A stretch of DNA of 55,015 nucleotides from Nocardia acididurans (GCF_016741815.1 NZ_JAERRJ010000024.1:1-55015); one strand, 5' to 3'; counted from the first letter of the stretch, positions 17,472 through 26,723 are shown. Notes: generated from the sequence alone by a model not told the origin. Made by a program: numbers and translations.

Positions 17472-18623
17472 ATGCGTTCTGTCAGCACACGACGAAACGA
17501 CGGACCCGCCGACGACGACCACAACATCCCTACCGACACCGGCATCAGCCGCTGGCACTGGGCCGTCTTCGAAACCCTCGCAGGACCCGACCACGCGTCC
17601 CTGATCCTTGACGGCGACAGCCCCAGAAACTTCTCCCGCCCCAACCGCGCCTCTCTGGCCCGCTACGCCGCCGCCGCACACATGATCGACCCGCTCCTCC
17701 ACGAGGTCACCGCCAGCCGCGAAACCAAGAGCAAATACTTCCCCGTATGCCGCGACGAACGAATGCAGAACCTCATCGCCGTGCCCATGTTCGGCCCCAG
17801 CGGCGCCATCCACGCCGTAGCCATGTGGCTCGGCGACATCAATGAACCCCTACCGCGCATGCCGATCATCGGCGCGGCCGAATGGACCGCCTCCGGTCTG
17901 GTCAGCGCCAGCCCCGCCGCGATGTTCCTGCTGCGCACCGCCCACGGCGACGCGCTCACCAACCACACCATCCCGGAAATGCTCGCCGCGCTCGACAGCC
18001 TCGACGACCGTGCCGGCTTCCTGGAAATGTTCAACCTCACCAATCTCGGCAGGCCCGCCGACCAGTGGTCCGGAATCGCTTCCACCACCGACGAATCCGG
18101 CCAACCCCACAAAATCCACCTCGCCCTGCGCGCGGTCCTGGTCAACGGCGAACGTGTCGTCCGCGCCGTCATCGCCGATGTCTCGGGCATCCCCACCGCC
18201 GACCGCCCCGACCTCACCCTGGCCGCGGTCCGCCACATGCCCGTCCCACCCGGCCAAGCACTCGCCCTGTGCGACCTCAAAACCGGATTCGTCCACGAAT
18301 GGATGTGCCCGGTCGGCAGCCCGCTGAGCAGCTTCCGCCACCACAACCCGATCTTCGACGACGACTCCAAGCTCCAAGTCGTCAACGCCTGCTTTTCCCT
18401 GGCCGCCGGCGTCGCCGACACCGCCACGATCCGCGCCCGGATGCGGTTTTCCGCCGACGAGGAATGGATCGAACTCGACGCCTGCTGGACCAGGATCTGC
18501 GGCGGCGAACGGCCCCAGGCCCTGATCACCATCCGGCCGCTGTCCCCCATCCCCACCCCGGTCGTCCGCAGCTGCCGCGCCTGCCAGGAACTGGCCGACC
18601 ACACCATCCACCTCCGTCCCTGA
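17472..18623 (+). CDS. GAF/PAS-like sensor-type protein
   Basis: 383 residues; GAGGAGG lies six bases before the ATG. The opening WHWAVFETLAGPDHASLILD and the following alpha/beta pattern (LIAVPMFGPSGAIHAVAMWL) resemble GAF-like proteins of Mycobacteriales that I recall as DUF5593, though I cannot verify that. A second alpha/beta domain follows, and the C-terminus has CRACQEL, a single CxxC. No kinase, output or helix-turn-helix domain is present, so it may bind a ligand and act through a partner. It is transcribed divergently from the regulator at 16206. Confidence 0.65.
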   Translation: MRSVSTRRNDGPADDDHNIPTDTGISRWHWAVFETLAGPDHASLILDGDSPRNFSRPNRASLARYAAAAHMIDPLLHEVTASRETKSKYFPVCRDERMQNLIAVPMFGPSGAIHAVAMWLGDINEPLPRMPIIGAAEWTASGLVSASPAAMFLLRTAHGDALTNHTIPEMLAALDSLDDRAGFLEMFNLTNLGRPADQWSGIASTTDESGQPHKIHLALRAVLVNGERVVRAVIADVSGIPTADRPDLTLAAVRHMPVPPGQALALCDLKTGFVHEWMCPVGSPLSSFRHHNPIFDDDSKLQVVNACFSLAAGVADTATIRARMRFSADEEWIELDACWTRICGGERPQALITIRPLSPIPTPVVRSCRACQELADHTIHLRP

Positions 18624-18639
18624 CAGGCCCTAGGCGACC

Positions 18640-19554
18640 TCAGTCCCGCAGCACGCCACCGCTGTTGCGGGATTGGTCTTGCCGACTGCCCCGCAGCGAC
18701 GCCAACACCGCCGCCGCGTGGTCGACGAACAGAAGATGCCCCACGCCCTCGACGATTTCGAGTTCGGCGTTCGGCAGAGCCGCGGCCAGCCGCCGCGCAT
18801 CCCCCGCGGGCACGTTCGCGTCGCTGTCGCCGTGCCACGACACCGTCGGTGTAGAGACCTCGTACAGCTCGAATCCCCACGGGCGCACCAGAACCCGCTG
18901 CAGATCCGCCGCCACACCCCGGCTGCCCGCCTCGAAACACACGCGAATGTTGTCCCCGATGTTGGCCAGCAGCTGATCATCGCGGGCAATACGTGCCTGA
19001 TCCGCCGGCGACATTTGCTTGATCAGCGCCGCCAGCCCCTGCGGAGTCCGCACCACCTGCGCCATCCGCGCCGCTGCCGGGCGCGCCAGGAACGGCAACT
19101 TCCGCAGGATCATCAACCCACCGGCCCGCTTCCCCTTCCCTGGTACGGGCTTGTCCCCGTCCACCACCGGCGCGAACGCACTGACCAGCACCACCTGCGA
19201 CACCCGATCGGGCATGCGATACGCGGCAGCCAACGCGTACGGACCACCACCCGAGGCACCGAGCACCGCGAACTCGTCCAAGCCCATCTGGTCGGCCACC
19301 GCCTCGACTGTGCCCATCCAATCCACGACCTGGCGGCACGGCGTCATCTCCGATACCCCCATCCCGGGACGGTCCACCGCGATCAGCCGTAACCCGGCGG
19401 CGGCCGCAGCCGCATGCGCGAAGCGAACAGCTTCCACGTGGCAACCCGGTGCGCCGTGGAATGCCAGCACGGGATAACCAGTCAGATCTCCGCACTCCAT
19501 CCCACCTACCACCACCCCTTGCGCAACCATCGACCATGGCATCGGAGAAGTCAT
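18640..19554 (-). CDS. Alpha/beta hydrolase
   Basis: 304 residues. The oxyanion region FHGAPG (32-37), nucleophile elbow GASGGG with Ser101, acid region WHGDSDANVPAGD and catalytic His in VGHLLFVDH give a complete triad. VDRPGMGVSE and MGTVEAVADQMGLDEFAVLG are typical of the family. Function could be esterase, epoxide hydrolase-like or lipase-like; substrate is unknown. It converges on the GAF-like gene with only 16 bases between stops. The start has a weak ribosome site; ATGs at 19542 or 19530 are alternatives. Confidence 0.88.
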   Translation of the reverse strand: MTSPMPWSMVAQGVVVGGMECGDLTGYPVLAFHGAPGCHVEAVRFAHAAAAAAGLRLIAVDRPGMGVSEMTPCRQVVDWMGTVEAVADQMGLDEFAVLGASGGGPYALAAAYRMPDRVSQVVLVSAFAPVVDGDKPVPGKGKRAGGLMILRKLPFLARPAAARMAQVVRTPQGLAALIKQMSPADQARIARDDQLLANIGDNIRVCFEAGSRGVAADLQRVLVRPWGFELYEVSTPTVSWHGDSDANVPAGDARRLAAALPNAELEIVEGVGHLLFVDHAAAVLASLRGSRQDQSRNSGGVLRD

Positions 19555-19871
19555 GCCCGAACCCTATGGTCTAGCGAACATCTAGCGTCCCGAACCGCCG
19601 GGCAGATTTCCAACCTGCCCGCTTTACCCGGTTCAATACCCCGCGTTCAGGCATTCCGCGGCGCGACCGATCTCGCCCAGATCCCCCACCCTGCCCGAAA
19701 TCGGTGGCGCGCAACAGCTGAGTGTCCACCTCGAAGACGCCAGGGCGAGCACCACACCGATCTTCGTCAAACCAGCCGACGGCCGCAAAGGTTTCGCCGG
19801 CGCCGTTTGAGGTTCCCCCGCTTTCTCGGAGGGCTCTGACTGTGGTCCGATAGGGCCGGAAGGAGTCATTC

Positions 19872-20177
19872 GTGGCAGCACCAAAGAAGTACCCAGATGA
19901 GTTGAAGGCGCGGGCCGTGCGGCTGTATCGGGAGTCCGATCCCAAGCCTGCGATCCGCAAGCTCGCCGCCCAGCTCGGGGTGCATCACGAGGCGTTGCGG
20001 AACTGGATCCGCCAAGCCGAGGCCGATGCCGGCGAACGCGCCGACAGGCCGAGCACCGACATGCTCGCCGAGAACCGCGCGTTGAAGAAACGAGTCGCGG
20101 AGTTGGAGCGGGTCAACGAGATATTGCGTTCTGCGAGTGCGTATTTCGCCTCGGAGCTCGGCCCGACCCGGCGGTGA
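19872..20177 (+). CDS. IS3-family transposase OrfA
   Basis: 101 residues. The N-terminal helix-turn-helix (YPDELKARAVRLYRES, then KLAAQLGVHHEALRNWIRQA) binds the element ends; residues 62-95 form the usual leucine-zipper-like coiled coil (ENRALKKRVAELERVNEIL) ending ASELGPTRR. GGAAGGAG precedes the start. Its stop overlaps the beginning of orfB, the arrangement from which an OrfAB fusion is made by frameshifting in this family. Confidence 0.93.
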   Translation: MAAPKKYPDELKARAVRLYRESDPKPAIRKLAAQLGVHHEALRNWIRQAEADAGERADRPSTDMLAENRALKKRVAELERVNEILRSASAYFASELGPTRR

Positions 20178-21085
20178 TCATGCGGTTCATTCAACAGAAC
20201 AGCCAGCACCCGGTCGAGCTCCTGCTACGGGTCCTGGGCATCGCGTCCTCGACCTATTACGACTGGAAGAAACGCGCCGTGCAGCCCTCGGATCGTCACG
20301 TCGAAGACGAGAGGCTGCTGGCCGAGATCATCGACATTCACACCAGTTCCGGCGGCACCTATGGGTCGCCGAGAGTGCATGCGATGTTGCGGCGCAGAGA
20401 GATTCGCGTCGGCCGTAAGCGTGTGGAGCGGTTGATGCGGGCCTCGCAGTTGCAGGGCGCGTTCCTGCGCAAGAAGTGGAGACTCGGCTCGACGCGGCAG
20501 GATCCACGGGCCCGGCCCGCGCCGGATCTGGTCGAACGCAACTTCACCGCCGCCGAACCGAACCGGTTGTGGGTGGCCGATGCCACCCGCATCCCGTGTG
20601 GTCAGGGTGCGTTCTGGCTGGCGGCGGTGCGGGATGCGTTCTCGAATCGGATCGTCGGGTGGAAGACCTCCGACCGCTGCGACACCGAGTTGGTGCTCGG
20701 CGCGATGGAATACGCGGTCTGGAGCCGCGAGGTCCGCGACGGGCAACTGATTCACCACAGCGACCGCGGCTCGACCTACACGGCCATCCGGTTCGCAAAC
20801 AGGTTGGCCGACAACGGAATCGCCCAATCGATGGGGTCGGTCGGCGACAGTTACGACAACGCGTTGATGGAGAACTTCTTCTCCACTCTCAAGACCGAGC
20901 TGGTCTACCGACGGACCTGGCGCACCCGCGACGAGGCCGAGAACGCGCTGTTCGCCTACATCGACGGCTGGTACAAACCCCCAGCGCATCCAGAAGAAGC
21001 TCGGCTGGCGATCACCGGACGAGTTCGAAGCCGGTTACCATCAACGAGTTCCAGCCGGAACCAGATAATCCGCTCTCCGGATTAG
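20174..21085 (+). CDS. IS3-family transposase OrfB, C-terminus frameshifted
   Basis: 303 residues in the present frame. The rve integrase core is visible: first Asp in WVADATRI, second in IHHSDRGSTY, Glu in DNALMENFFSTLK. The family's usual end (YIDGWYNP, then RIQKKLGWRSPDEFE) is lost: after YIDGWY the sequence continues KPPAHPEEARLAI, whereas the +1 frame encodes the expected residues and ends in TAA at 21066-21068. One extra base in the AAACCCCC run near 20975 would explain this. The catalytic residues lie upstream, so activity is uncertain. It could also be a sequencing error. Confidence 0.88.
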   Translation: MIMRFIQQNSQHPVELLLRVLGIASSTYYDWKKRAVQPSDRHVEDERLLAEIIDIHTSSGGTYGSPRVHAMLRRREIRVGRKRVERLMRASQLQGAFLRKKWRLGSTRQDPRARPAPDLVERNFTAAEPNRLWVADATRIPCGQGAFWLAAVRDAFSNRIVGWKTSDRCDTELVLGAMEYAVWSREVRDGQLIHHSDRGSTYTAIRFANRLADNGIAQSMGSVGDSYDNALMENFFSTLKTELVYRRTWRTRDEAENALFAYIDGWYKPPAHPEEARLAITGRVRSRLPSTSSSRNQIIRSPD

Positions 21086-21137
21086 CGGGGGAACCTCAAA
21101 CCGTGCCAGATCCAGTATTGAGCTGGAAGCGACACGG

Positions 21138-21395
21138 TGTCCAAAACCGCGTCCGTGACGGTGGTGGGCACCGGCACGCACGAGCGCATTCGAGGCCGCC
21201 TGCAGCACCAGCCCTCACCTGTATCTCGGAGTCGGCTGGTTATCGACGGAGCCAGAACAGCTGTGGATCCATCCCGGCGGCGGTGCTACCCGATTCTCGC
21301 GCGGCGCCGAGGGGGTTTGGTCCCGGTCCGCGGTGGTGAGCGACTTGCCCGCCGAAGTCCAGCGATGGCGAGACGGTCGGGCCGGGCCGAGATGA
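21138..21395 (+). pseudogene. C-terminal remnant of an unrecognised protein
   Basis: The frame ending in TGA at 21393 reads like real protein over its last 60 residues (LYLGVGWLSTEPEQLWIHPG, then SAVVSDLPAEVQRWRDG) but is closed by a stop at about 21156 and has no start. It lies between the IS3 element and the gamma-glutamyltransferase remnant and may be what is left of a disrupted gene. Weak evidence. Confidence 0.25.
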
Positions 21396-21407
21396 CGTGA
21401 AACCCGG

Positions 21408-22435
21408 CTAACGGTGCGGATCGCCGAGGACCGTGCCCTCGCGGCGTGGGTCCGCGCCTCCGATCCAGCCACGACTGTCGCGGGAAATCGGGGAGGTCCC
21501 ACTGATCTGTGGCGTGATCGAGACTTGATGGCCCTGCTGCCGCAGCGCCCGCAGCAGAGGGTCGTGGTCGCCGTTGTCCCGAGTGTCGATCGCCGGGTTC
21601 TCGCCACCGACGTTGGTGGTGGTGGAGTTGCTCGCGCCGAAAGCGATCAGTGAGATCGCCTGCTGCGGGTCGAGGTTCCAATCCAGCATGGCGACAAGGG
21701 TTTTCACAACGAACTGGATGATGAGCGACCCGCCCGGCGAGCCGGCCACCAGACGGAGCGCGGCGCGCGCACCCTCGGGGTGCGGTCGAAGACGAGGGTG
21801 GGGGCCATCGAGCTGCGCGGGCGTTTGCCGGCGGCGATGCTGTTGGCGATCGGTGCGCCGTCGGCGGCGAGCTGTTCGGTGCCGAAGTCGGTGAGCTGAT
21901 TGTTGAGAATTAATCCGTTGACGAGGCGAAATGAACCGAGGCCGGATTCGGTGCTGGTCGTCATGGACGCGGCGTTGCCGTACCGGTCGGCTGTGGATAT
22001 GTGGCTGGTGCCGTGCTCGCGAGGTTGCGCGCCGGTGCCGAGCGCGGGGGGCCGAAGTCGCCGGGTTGCGCGGTGCCCATGCTGCGGTGCGGGTCGATGA
22101 GTACCGCACGCCGCGTCAGGTAGCCGGGGTCCAGCAACGCGTGCGGCGAGTTGCCGGGCAGCGGAACGAAAACCGTGTCCGCGATGTACTTGTCGCGATC
22201 GGCGTAGGCCAGTCGCTCGGCCTCGGCGATCAGGTGTACCGCCTGTGCGGTGGGTGTTCCGCCGTTGCGGGCGGCATCGGTGTCACCGCGGGTGCCGGTC
22301 GGCCCTATCGCGCTCAGATCGAGTTCGACAGAATACCCAGTGGCGCCGCGACGGTCATGCCCCCGGAGGAGGGCGCCGGCATGCCGCAGATCTCGTAGTT
22401 CCGGTAGGGCGTGCACACCACCTCGCGTTTCACCG
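21408..22435 (-). pseudogene. Gamma-glutamyltransferase pseudogene (3-prime half)
   Basis: Pieces in several frames match in order the C-terminal half of the intact gamma-glutamyltransferase at 49230-51206. They include KREVVCTPYRNYEICGMPAP (near 22420-22350), GDTDAARNGGTPTA, ADRDKYIADT, a GTSHIS segment covering the catalytic Thr, NGLILNNQLTDF, RPRSSMAPTLVFDR, VVKTLVAMLDWNL and GWIGGADPRREG before the stop at 21408. At least three frameshifts separate them, and nothing of the N-terminal half remains beyond about 22435. It sits directly downstream of an EspC-like/partner pair, exactly as the intact copy does. Confidence 0.88.
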
Positions 22436-22496
22436 CTCGGTCAACTGCAACGCTAGCGGGCATACCCACCGCACAGCCCGGTGGTAACGGCGAGTT

Positions 22497-23063
22497 TCAA
22501 ACGAGGCGGCGATCCGGGACAAACCTGTCCAGCCATCCAGGCGATGGGACGGGATCCGACCATGACCTATCCAGTTGAGTTCTCTCGTCCACCGCCCGCA
22601 GACTCACCATCAGTGAGTTGACCTGAGCGGTGAGGACTTGCCGCACTACTTCCAGCTCGAGTACGTAGCCCTGACCTAGTTCTGCTGCCAGCCGCGAATC
22701 CGGCTTCGCTGAACGAACGATTCCACGACTATCGATGAACAGGCCAAGGTCCTTCGCCACGGTATCGATCTCTCTGAGCTTGCCCACCCGATTCTCGATC
22801 CAGCCGAGCGCCGAGGAGAAATCGACGGCGGTTCGCGACAGGAGGTGACGGGCCCGATGCAGCGTTCCCGCCTGCCGGGCGAGTGCCATCCGCAGCTCCC
22901 AGCCAGCCGTACTGTCGAAGAACTCCGGAACATCGTTGATGAGTTCGCCCAGAAACCATTGCCGATCACCCAAATCGGCAATGGCGGCTTCGATATCATC
23001 CAGCACCCGACGAGCTGAATCGAACTTCCACTCCAACACAACATGGACACCGATATCCGTCAT
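22497..23063 (-). CDS. All-helical partner protein of an EspC-like gene (module A)
   Basis: 188 residues, predicted mostly helical, with no signal peptide. It opens with VVLEWKFDSARRVLDDIEAA, followed by EFFDSTAGWELRM and a DSRGIV turn near residue 112. The same pattern (VLxWxxD start, a Phe-Phe/Phe-Asp segment, a D-x-G-x-V turn) recurs in the proteins at 30707-31261 and 51364-51933, so these are distant paralogues. It lies 22 bases downstream of the small EspC-like gene. Together they resemble type VII secretion substrate pairs (inference only). Confidence 0.65.
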   Translation of the reverse strand: MTDIGVHVVLEWKFDSARRVLDDIEAAIADLGDRQWFLGELINDVPEFFDSTAGWELRMALARQAGTLHRARHLLSRTAVDFSSALGWIENRVGKLREIDTVAKDLGLFIDSRGIVRSAKPDSRLAAELGQGYVLELEVVRQVLTAQVNSLMVSLRAVDERTQLDRSWSDPVPSPGWLDRFVPDRRLV

Positions 23064-23085
23064 CAGCGCTACCCGCTCTTGTGTC

Positions 23086-23373
23086 TCATACGTCAGCGAT
23101 CCGTCGCGCCCCGGATCTATCGGCCGATTCGTACTCGCTCACCGCACTTTCCAGGATCTCCACGACGCGAAGGAGCTCGTAAGCGGTCCCGCTCACCAGG
23201 TTCTCCACCTTCAGCAGCGTGAAGTCTGCGTGAACCACAAAACGCGACCCTCTCATCTCGACAAGGGCCGAATCTACGGAGTCCCGGCCGAGCTCGGCGC
23301 TCTTGCGCACTTCGCCAGAGGTCGCCCGCAAGGCATGGGCCAACTGTCGTAAACGGGCCGGGCTCACTTCCAT
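23086..23373 (-). CDS. Small EspC/WXG100-like protein (module A)
   Basis: 95 residues from the ATG at 23373. It reads MEVSPARLRQLAHALRATSG and then two amphipathic helices, the pattern of ESX-associated EspC-like proteins (V-x-P/A-D..L..LA start). ADFTLLKVENLV in the middle is matched by ADFALLKIENAL in the frameshifted copy at 53323. The longer reading from 23430 is less likely. It precedes its 188-residue partner by 22 bases. Confidence 0.65.
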   Translation of the reverse strand: MEVSPARLRQLAHALRATSGEVRKSAELGRDSVDSALVEMRGSRFVVHADFTLLKVENLVSGTAYELLRVVEILESAVSEYESADRSGARRIADV

Positions 23374-23778
23374 ACGGTCCGCGCCTCTCATCCCGCGCCA
23401 GCTGTCGAAATTACAATGCACTGTTTCCAACGAGGGGAAGAAGGGACTGCTGCACGGGAGTTTCGGATTAACGGTGGATCCGGTCTCGGTGTGGGTTAGT
23501 TCCCGGTCGGGTGGATCCGGCCTTCGAAAGTGATGGCGAAGGCTTCCACCGCATCGCCCATCGTGCCCGGCCTTGTCCGGTCGGGTCCAGAGAACTAGTC
23601 ACCAAATACAAGCATTTCAACGCCGACCAGCGATGCCCCGCGTACATGGGCGCACCAGGAAGTTGATCTTCTACCCAGTGCAGGGAACTCGTCTACAGCT
23701 CAACGTGTTTCGGACTCGATACGGTGGGCCACCTGCATGCAGCAGTGGTCGCATCCGACAGTCTAGGAGCTTGGTCCC
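23374..23778. other. Intergenic, no gene seen
   Basis: About 400 bases between divergent genes. It presumably holds promoters for the EspC-like gene (minus) and the DUF397 pair (plus). I see no convincing coding region or strong hairpin. Confidence 0.4.
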
Positions 23779-24006
23779 ATGGCTTTCCTGCCCCCCGAAA
23801 TCACCGTGAATCACCACACCGACACACTCACCTGGCGGCGCGCGAAGTGCGAAGCGGGGCACTGCGTCGAAGTCGCCGTCGCTCCTGAAAGTCAAGTGGC
23901 CGTGCGCGATTCGAAGTCGCCTGAGACCGGGATGCTCATGTTCACCGCCACGCAATGGACCGAGTTCCTCGGCGGTGTCGGGCGCGGAGAGTTCGATCCG
24001 GCATGA
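23779..24006 (+). CDS. DUF397 protein
   Basis: 75 residues with the full domain: LTWRRAKCEAGHCVEVA, VAVRDSKSP and FTATQWTEFLGGVGRGEFD. DUF397 proteins are small actinobacterial proteins usually encoded beside XRE-family regulators and implicated in developmental control; no such regulator adjoins this one. Its TGA overlaps the ATG of a second DUF397 gene. Confidence 0.9.
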   Translation: MAFLPPEITVNHHTDTLTWRRAKCEAGHCVEVAVAPESQVAVRDSKSPETGMLMFTATQWTEFLGGVGRGEFDPA

Positions 24007-24242
24007 CATCGGGTCGTCCGCCGGGTACCGAGCAGATCCAGTGGCAACGGGCTTCGACAGCCGGCGAGGATACCGCTTCGGTGGAGGTGGCCATGCTCGG
24101 TGACGGCTTGGTCGCGATGCGGGATTCTCGTTCGCCCCAGACGTTGTCGCTGGTCTTCAACCGGGCAGAGTGGACCGCGTTCCTCGCGGGTGTGCGAGAA
24201 GGGGAGTTCGCGGACCTCGAGACGACAGTGCGCGAATCATGA
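24003..24242 (+). CDS. Second DUF397-family protein in tandem
   Basis: 79 residues, starting at the ATG at 24003 that overlaps the preceding stop (ATGA). It has a diverged N-terminal half (IQWQRASTAGEDTASVEVAM) that lacks the usual Cys residues, but a typical C-terminal half (VAMRDSRSPQTLSLVFNRAE, then FLAGVREGEF). The two are cotranslated and may form a heterodimer (inference). Confidence 0.82.
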   Translation: MTSGRPPGTEQIQWQRASTAGEDTASVEVAMLGDGLVAMRDSRSPQTLSLVFNRAEWTAFLAGVREGEFADLETTVRES

Positions 24243-24371
24243 TGTTCTGTCCGGATCGACAACGCGGGCACTGAACCCATCCCGGTTCCATTGACGCCGT
24301 CGACGGCCGCGAGGACATCGCCCGGCCGCAGCAGCACTCGACTGATACCTCTTACCTTCCAAGGAATTCAT

Positions 24372-24584
24372 ATGATCAACGATGTCAAAAGGCGGCGGTC
24401 GGCTGTCCGCCGCGTGATTCTCGCCGTAGCTCTCGCGGGTTCGGCGGTGGCGGTACCGTCCCTCATTTCGGCCCCGGCTACGGCGTCGACCTGTGCTGTG
24501 AAGCCCGCCGACAGTGATATCCGCGGTTTCATCGGTCCCGGTCGCAATCCTGTCCACGGTCAAGGCGGGGGCGCGGCGAACTAG
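24372..24584 (+). CDS. Small exported protein
   Basis: 70 residues; AAGGAATTCAT precedes the ATG. An Arg-rich start and hydrophobic helix end at APATAS, giving a predicted mature peptide of about 32 residues with one Cys and a Gly-rich tail (GQGGGAAN). Function unknown. It is reminiscent of the other small exported proteins at 45497, 46023 and 47684. Confidence 0.65.
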   Translation: MINDVKRRRSAVRRVILAVALAGSAVAVPSLISAPATASTCAVKPADSDIRGFIGPGRNPVHGQGGGAAN

Positions 24585-24838
24585 ACCGGGGTCCTGGAAC
24601 CAGAGGAGCTCTCGACCGGTCGGTGGGTGTGAACACCACTTCGTGGATGCCGCCCAGTTCCGGTGAGAGGCGAAGGCGGGTCCGTTGGCTTCACCAGATT
24701 CCACCACCTCCTCGGAGGTGCGACAAGGAAGGTTGAGCCGACGGGCCCCTCCGCTGTGTCTTGGTGCTGGTGCAGGACTGGCCGCCTATCCGGACCGGCG
24801 GTGCCGTGATCAGCGTGCGGCGCGTTTTCCTCTGAACC

Positions 24839-26092
24839 TTACTGGTGGCAATCGGGCCGTTGCGTTCGTCGAGTGGTGAGGCGACGAACACTGGGGGCGC
24901 ACGACGCGAGCGAGGTGGAGATCAGCACGAGTCCCGCTCCGCTGATCAGGGTTACTGCGGTACCCAGGTGGACGGCAAGTGGCCCGGCCGATATCACGCC
25001 CAATGGGATACCCGCGTGGGAACCGAGTGTGTCGTAGGAGTAGACCCGTGCCAGCCGCTCGTTGGGAATGTGAGTCTGCAGCGCGACATCCCAGGCGATG
25101 GTGAATTGCTCGACGGCGATTCCGCAGAGGAACATCGCCACAACGAGAACGACGAGGTCGGCCGGCCCTGCCAGGGCGAGCATCGGGAGAGCCCGAAGAA
25201 GACAGACAGCGACGCCGACACGCAATCCATGGCGTGGTCTGATTCGGACGGCGATGATCCCTCCCGCGAGGGCGCCCGCAGCGTAGACCGCGACGAGCAG
25301 GCCCCAGACCGCGCCGCCGAAGGCGTCCCGGGCGATCGGGGGGCCCAGAACCTGCATTGTCCCCGCGACGACCGCGTTGGTGACGAAGAGTTGTGCGACA
25401 ACCACCCCAGCCCACGCGTGTGACGCGAATTCCGTCCATCCCTCACGTAGTCCAGCGAGAACTGTGCTGTCAGTACCACTCCTGCCTGAGTGAGCGGGAT
25501 GTTCGAGAGCCCCGAAGCAGCCGCCGGCGAGCAGGAAGACCGCCGCGTTGAGGCCGATACCCCATTCGGGTCCAGCGGCGCTCACGATCACGCCCGCGGC
25601 GGCGGCTCCGCCGAGTGTTCCGATATTGACGCCGAGGCGGAGGAGCGCGTTGGCTTGCTGGAAAACAGCGGCTGGGACGATCTGGGGCACCAGAGCGGCC
25701 GCGGCGGGTAGGGCCGCGGTGGCGAGCATCCCGTTGAGGGCGCTCAGTAAGGCCAGGATCGAGGTACCAGCCCAGTCGGCGAGCACACAGACTGTCAAAG
25801 CCGCGTGGACCGCTCCGGCACCGAGATTGGTTCCCAGCAGGACCAGCCTGCGTGGCAGCCGGTCGGCGACGACACCGCCGAGCAGAACCGTCAGCACACT
25901 GGCGGCTGCGCGTGCGCCCATCACCACGGCAACGTCGGCAACCGATCGTGTGAGTTCGAAGATTGTCAGCGACAGCACGATCGGGGCCATGGTGTTCGCG
26001 CCCTGCAACGCGGCCCGTCCGCCAGCTAGAGCTCGGAAGGCGCTGAGGCGCCACAGATTCGCGAATTCCGTGTTTCCGTCCAGCCTGATCAA
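24839..26092 (-). CDS. MFS transporter
   Basis: 417 residues with about twelve membrane helices. The motif-A-like loop GGVVADRLPRRLVLL follows helix 2 and is characteristic of the major facilitator superfamily; the overall pattern resembles the EntS/MFS_3 group of exporters. The first in-frame start is a TTG at 26092, immediately after a TAG, with GCCGGGGCATAG upstream; the next ATG would remove the first helix. Substrate cannot be told. Convergent with the small exported gene at 24372. Confidence 0.87.
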   Translation of the reverse strand: MIRLDGNTEFANLWRLSAFRALAGGRAALQGANTMAPIVLSLTIFELTRSVADVAVVMGARAAASVLTVLLGGVVADRLPRRLVLLGTNLGAGAVHAALTVCVLADWAGTSILALLSALNGMLATAALPAAAALVPQIVPAAVFQQANALLRLGVNIGTLGGAAAAGVIVSAAGPEWGIGLNAAVFLLAGGCFGALEHPAHSGRSGTDSTVLAGLREGWTEFASHAWAGVVVAQLFVTNAVVAGTMQVLGPPIARDAFGGAVWGLLVAVYAAGALAGGIIAVRIRPRHGLRVGVAVCLLRALPMLALAGPADLVVLVVAMFLCGIAVEQFTIAWDVALQTHIPNERLARVYSYDTLGSHAGIPLGVISAGPLAVHLGTAVTLISGAGLVLISTSLASCAPSVRRLTTRRTQRPDCHQ

Positions 26093-26429
26093 CTATGCCC
26101 CGGCCACCAGCGTCGATGTCGTACCCAAGTCTGTTGGACCGTAGTGCCGGAGCGGCTGAGCTGGTGCCCCCGGCGGCGGGAAGATGATCCTTGTGCCGAC
26201 CGGTCACCCGCTTTGTGCGCTATGGGCAGACCCGCCTGAAATGGGTGGGTTGTGTGGATCATGCTGCTGATTGGGCGGTGGTGGGGCATGCGCTGGCCAC
26301 GCGGCGGCCCTGGCATGTCCCCGAACGGGTTTTATAGGTGCCTTGGTCGAGGCCGGCGTACTAGCGAGACGGCTGGCCTGTCTGACAGTGTGATCCGGGC
26401 ATTTACATTCGCCGACTCGGCGTATTCGC
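26093..26429. other. Intergenic, no gene seen
   Basis: About 340 bases separating the MFS gene and the toxin-like gene, which are divergent. It should contain both promoters. Short open frames here lack protein character. Confidence 0.4.
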
Positions 26430-26723
26430 TTGTATGCTCTAGGAGTGGGTTATCACTTTCGCGACGTCGACGAGGCCGAATACCTGCACGACGTCACGAA
26501 AGCTGAGGTGATGCAAGCACTCGCGTATCCGCGCCGATGGCCCCAGCGGATCGAATCCAAGCTCGACGCGCGCGTGCTGCAGATCTTCAGCCGCACGACG
26601 GAGAGTCGTGCCGTCGCGGTGGTGGTGATCCAGGTAGATCACTGGGATTGGCTGATCTACGCCGTTCGGCCACTCAAGGTGGACGAAAGCGCCGAATACA
26701 CCGTATGGGAGGCACAGCAATGA
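26430..26723 (+). CDS. Putative toxin of a toxin-antitoxin pair
   Basis: Up to 97 residues; the start may be the TTG at 26430 or the GTG at 26445. The protein (YHFRDVDEAEYLHDVTKAEV, then IFSRTTESRAVAVVVIQVD and VRPLKVDESAEYTVWEAQQ) has the size and strand pattern of BrnT/RelE-like small toxins. The strongest clue is context: its stop overlaps the ATG of a gene encoding a probable ribbon-helix-helix protein. No catalytic residue can be named. Confidence 0.5.
   Translation: MYALGVGYHFRDVDEAEYLHDVTKAEVMQALAYPRRWPQRIESKLDARVLQIFSRTTESRAVAVVVIQVDHWDWLIYAVRPLKVDESAEYTVWEAQQ

Larger units (their letters stand above)
19805..21101 (+). mobile_element. IS3-family insertion sequence
   Basis: Inverted repeats match over 18 bases (GTTTGAGGTTCCCCCGCT at 19805-19822; complement at 21084-21101), so the element proper may begin TGAGG and end CCTCA. 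It contains overlapping orfA and orfB. No matching 3-4 bp direct repeat is visible at the borders, suggesting flanking rearrangement or an old insertion. Confidence 0.9.
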
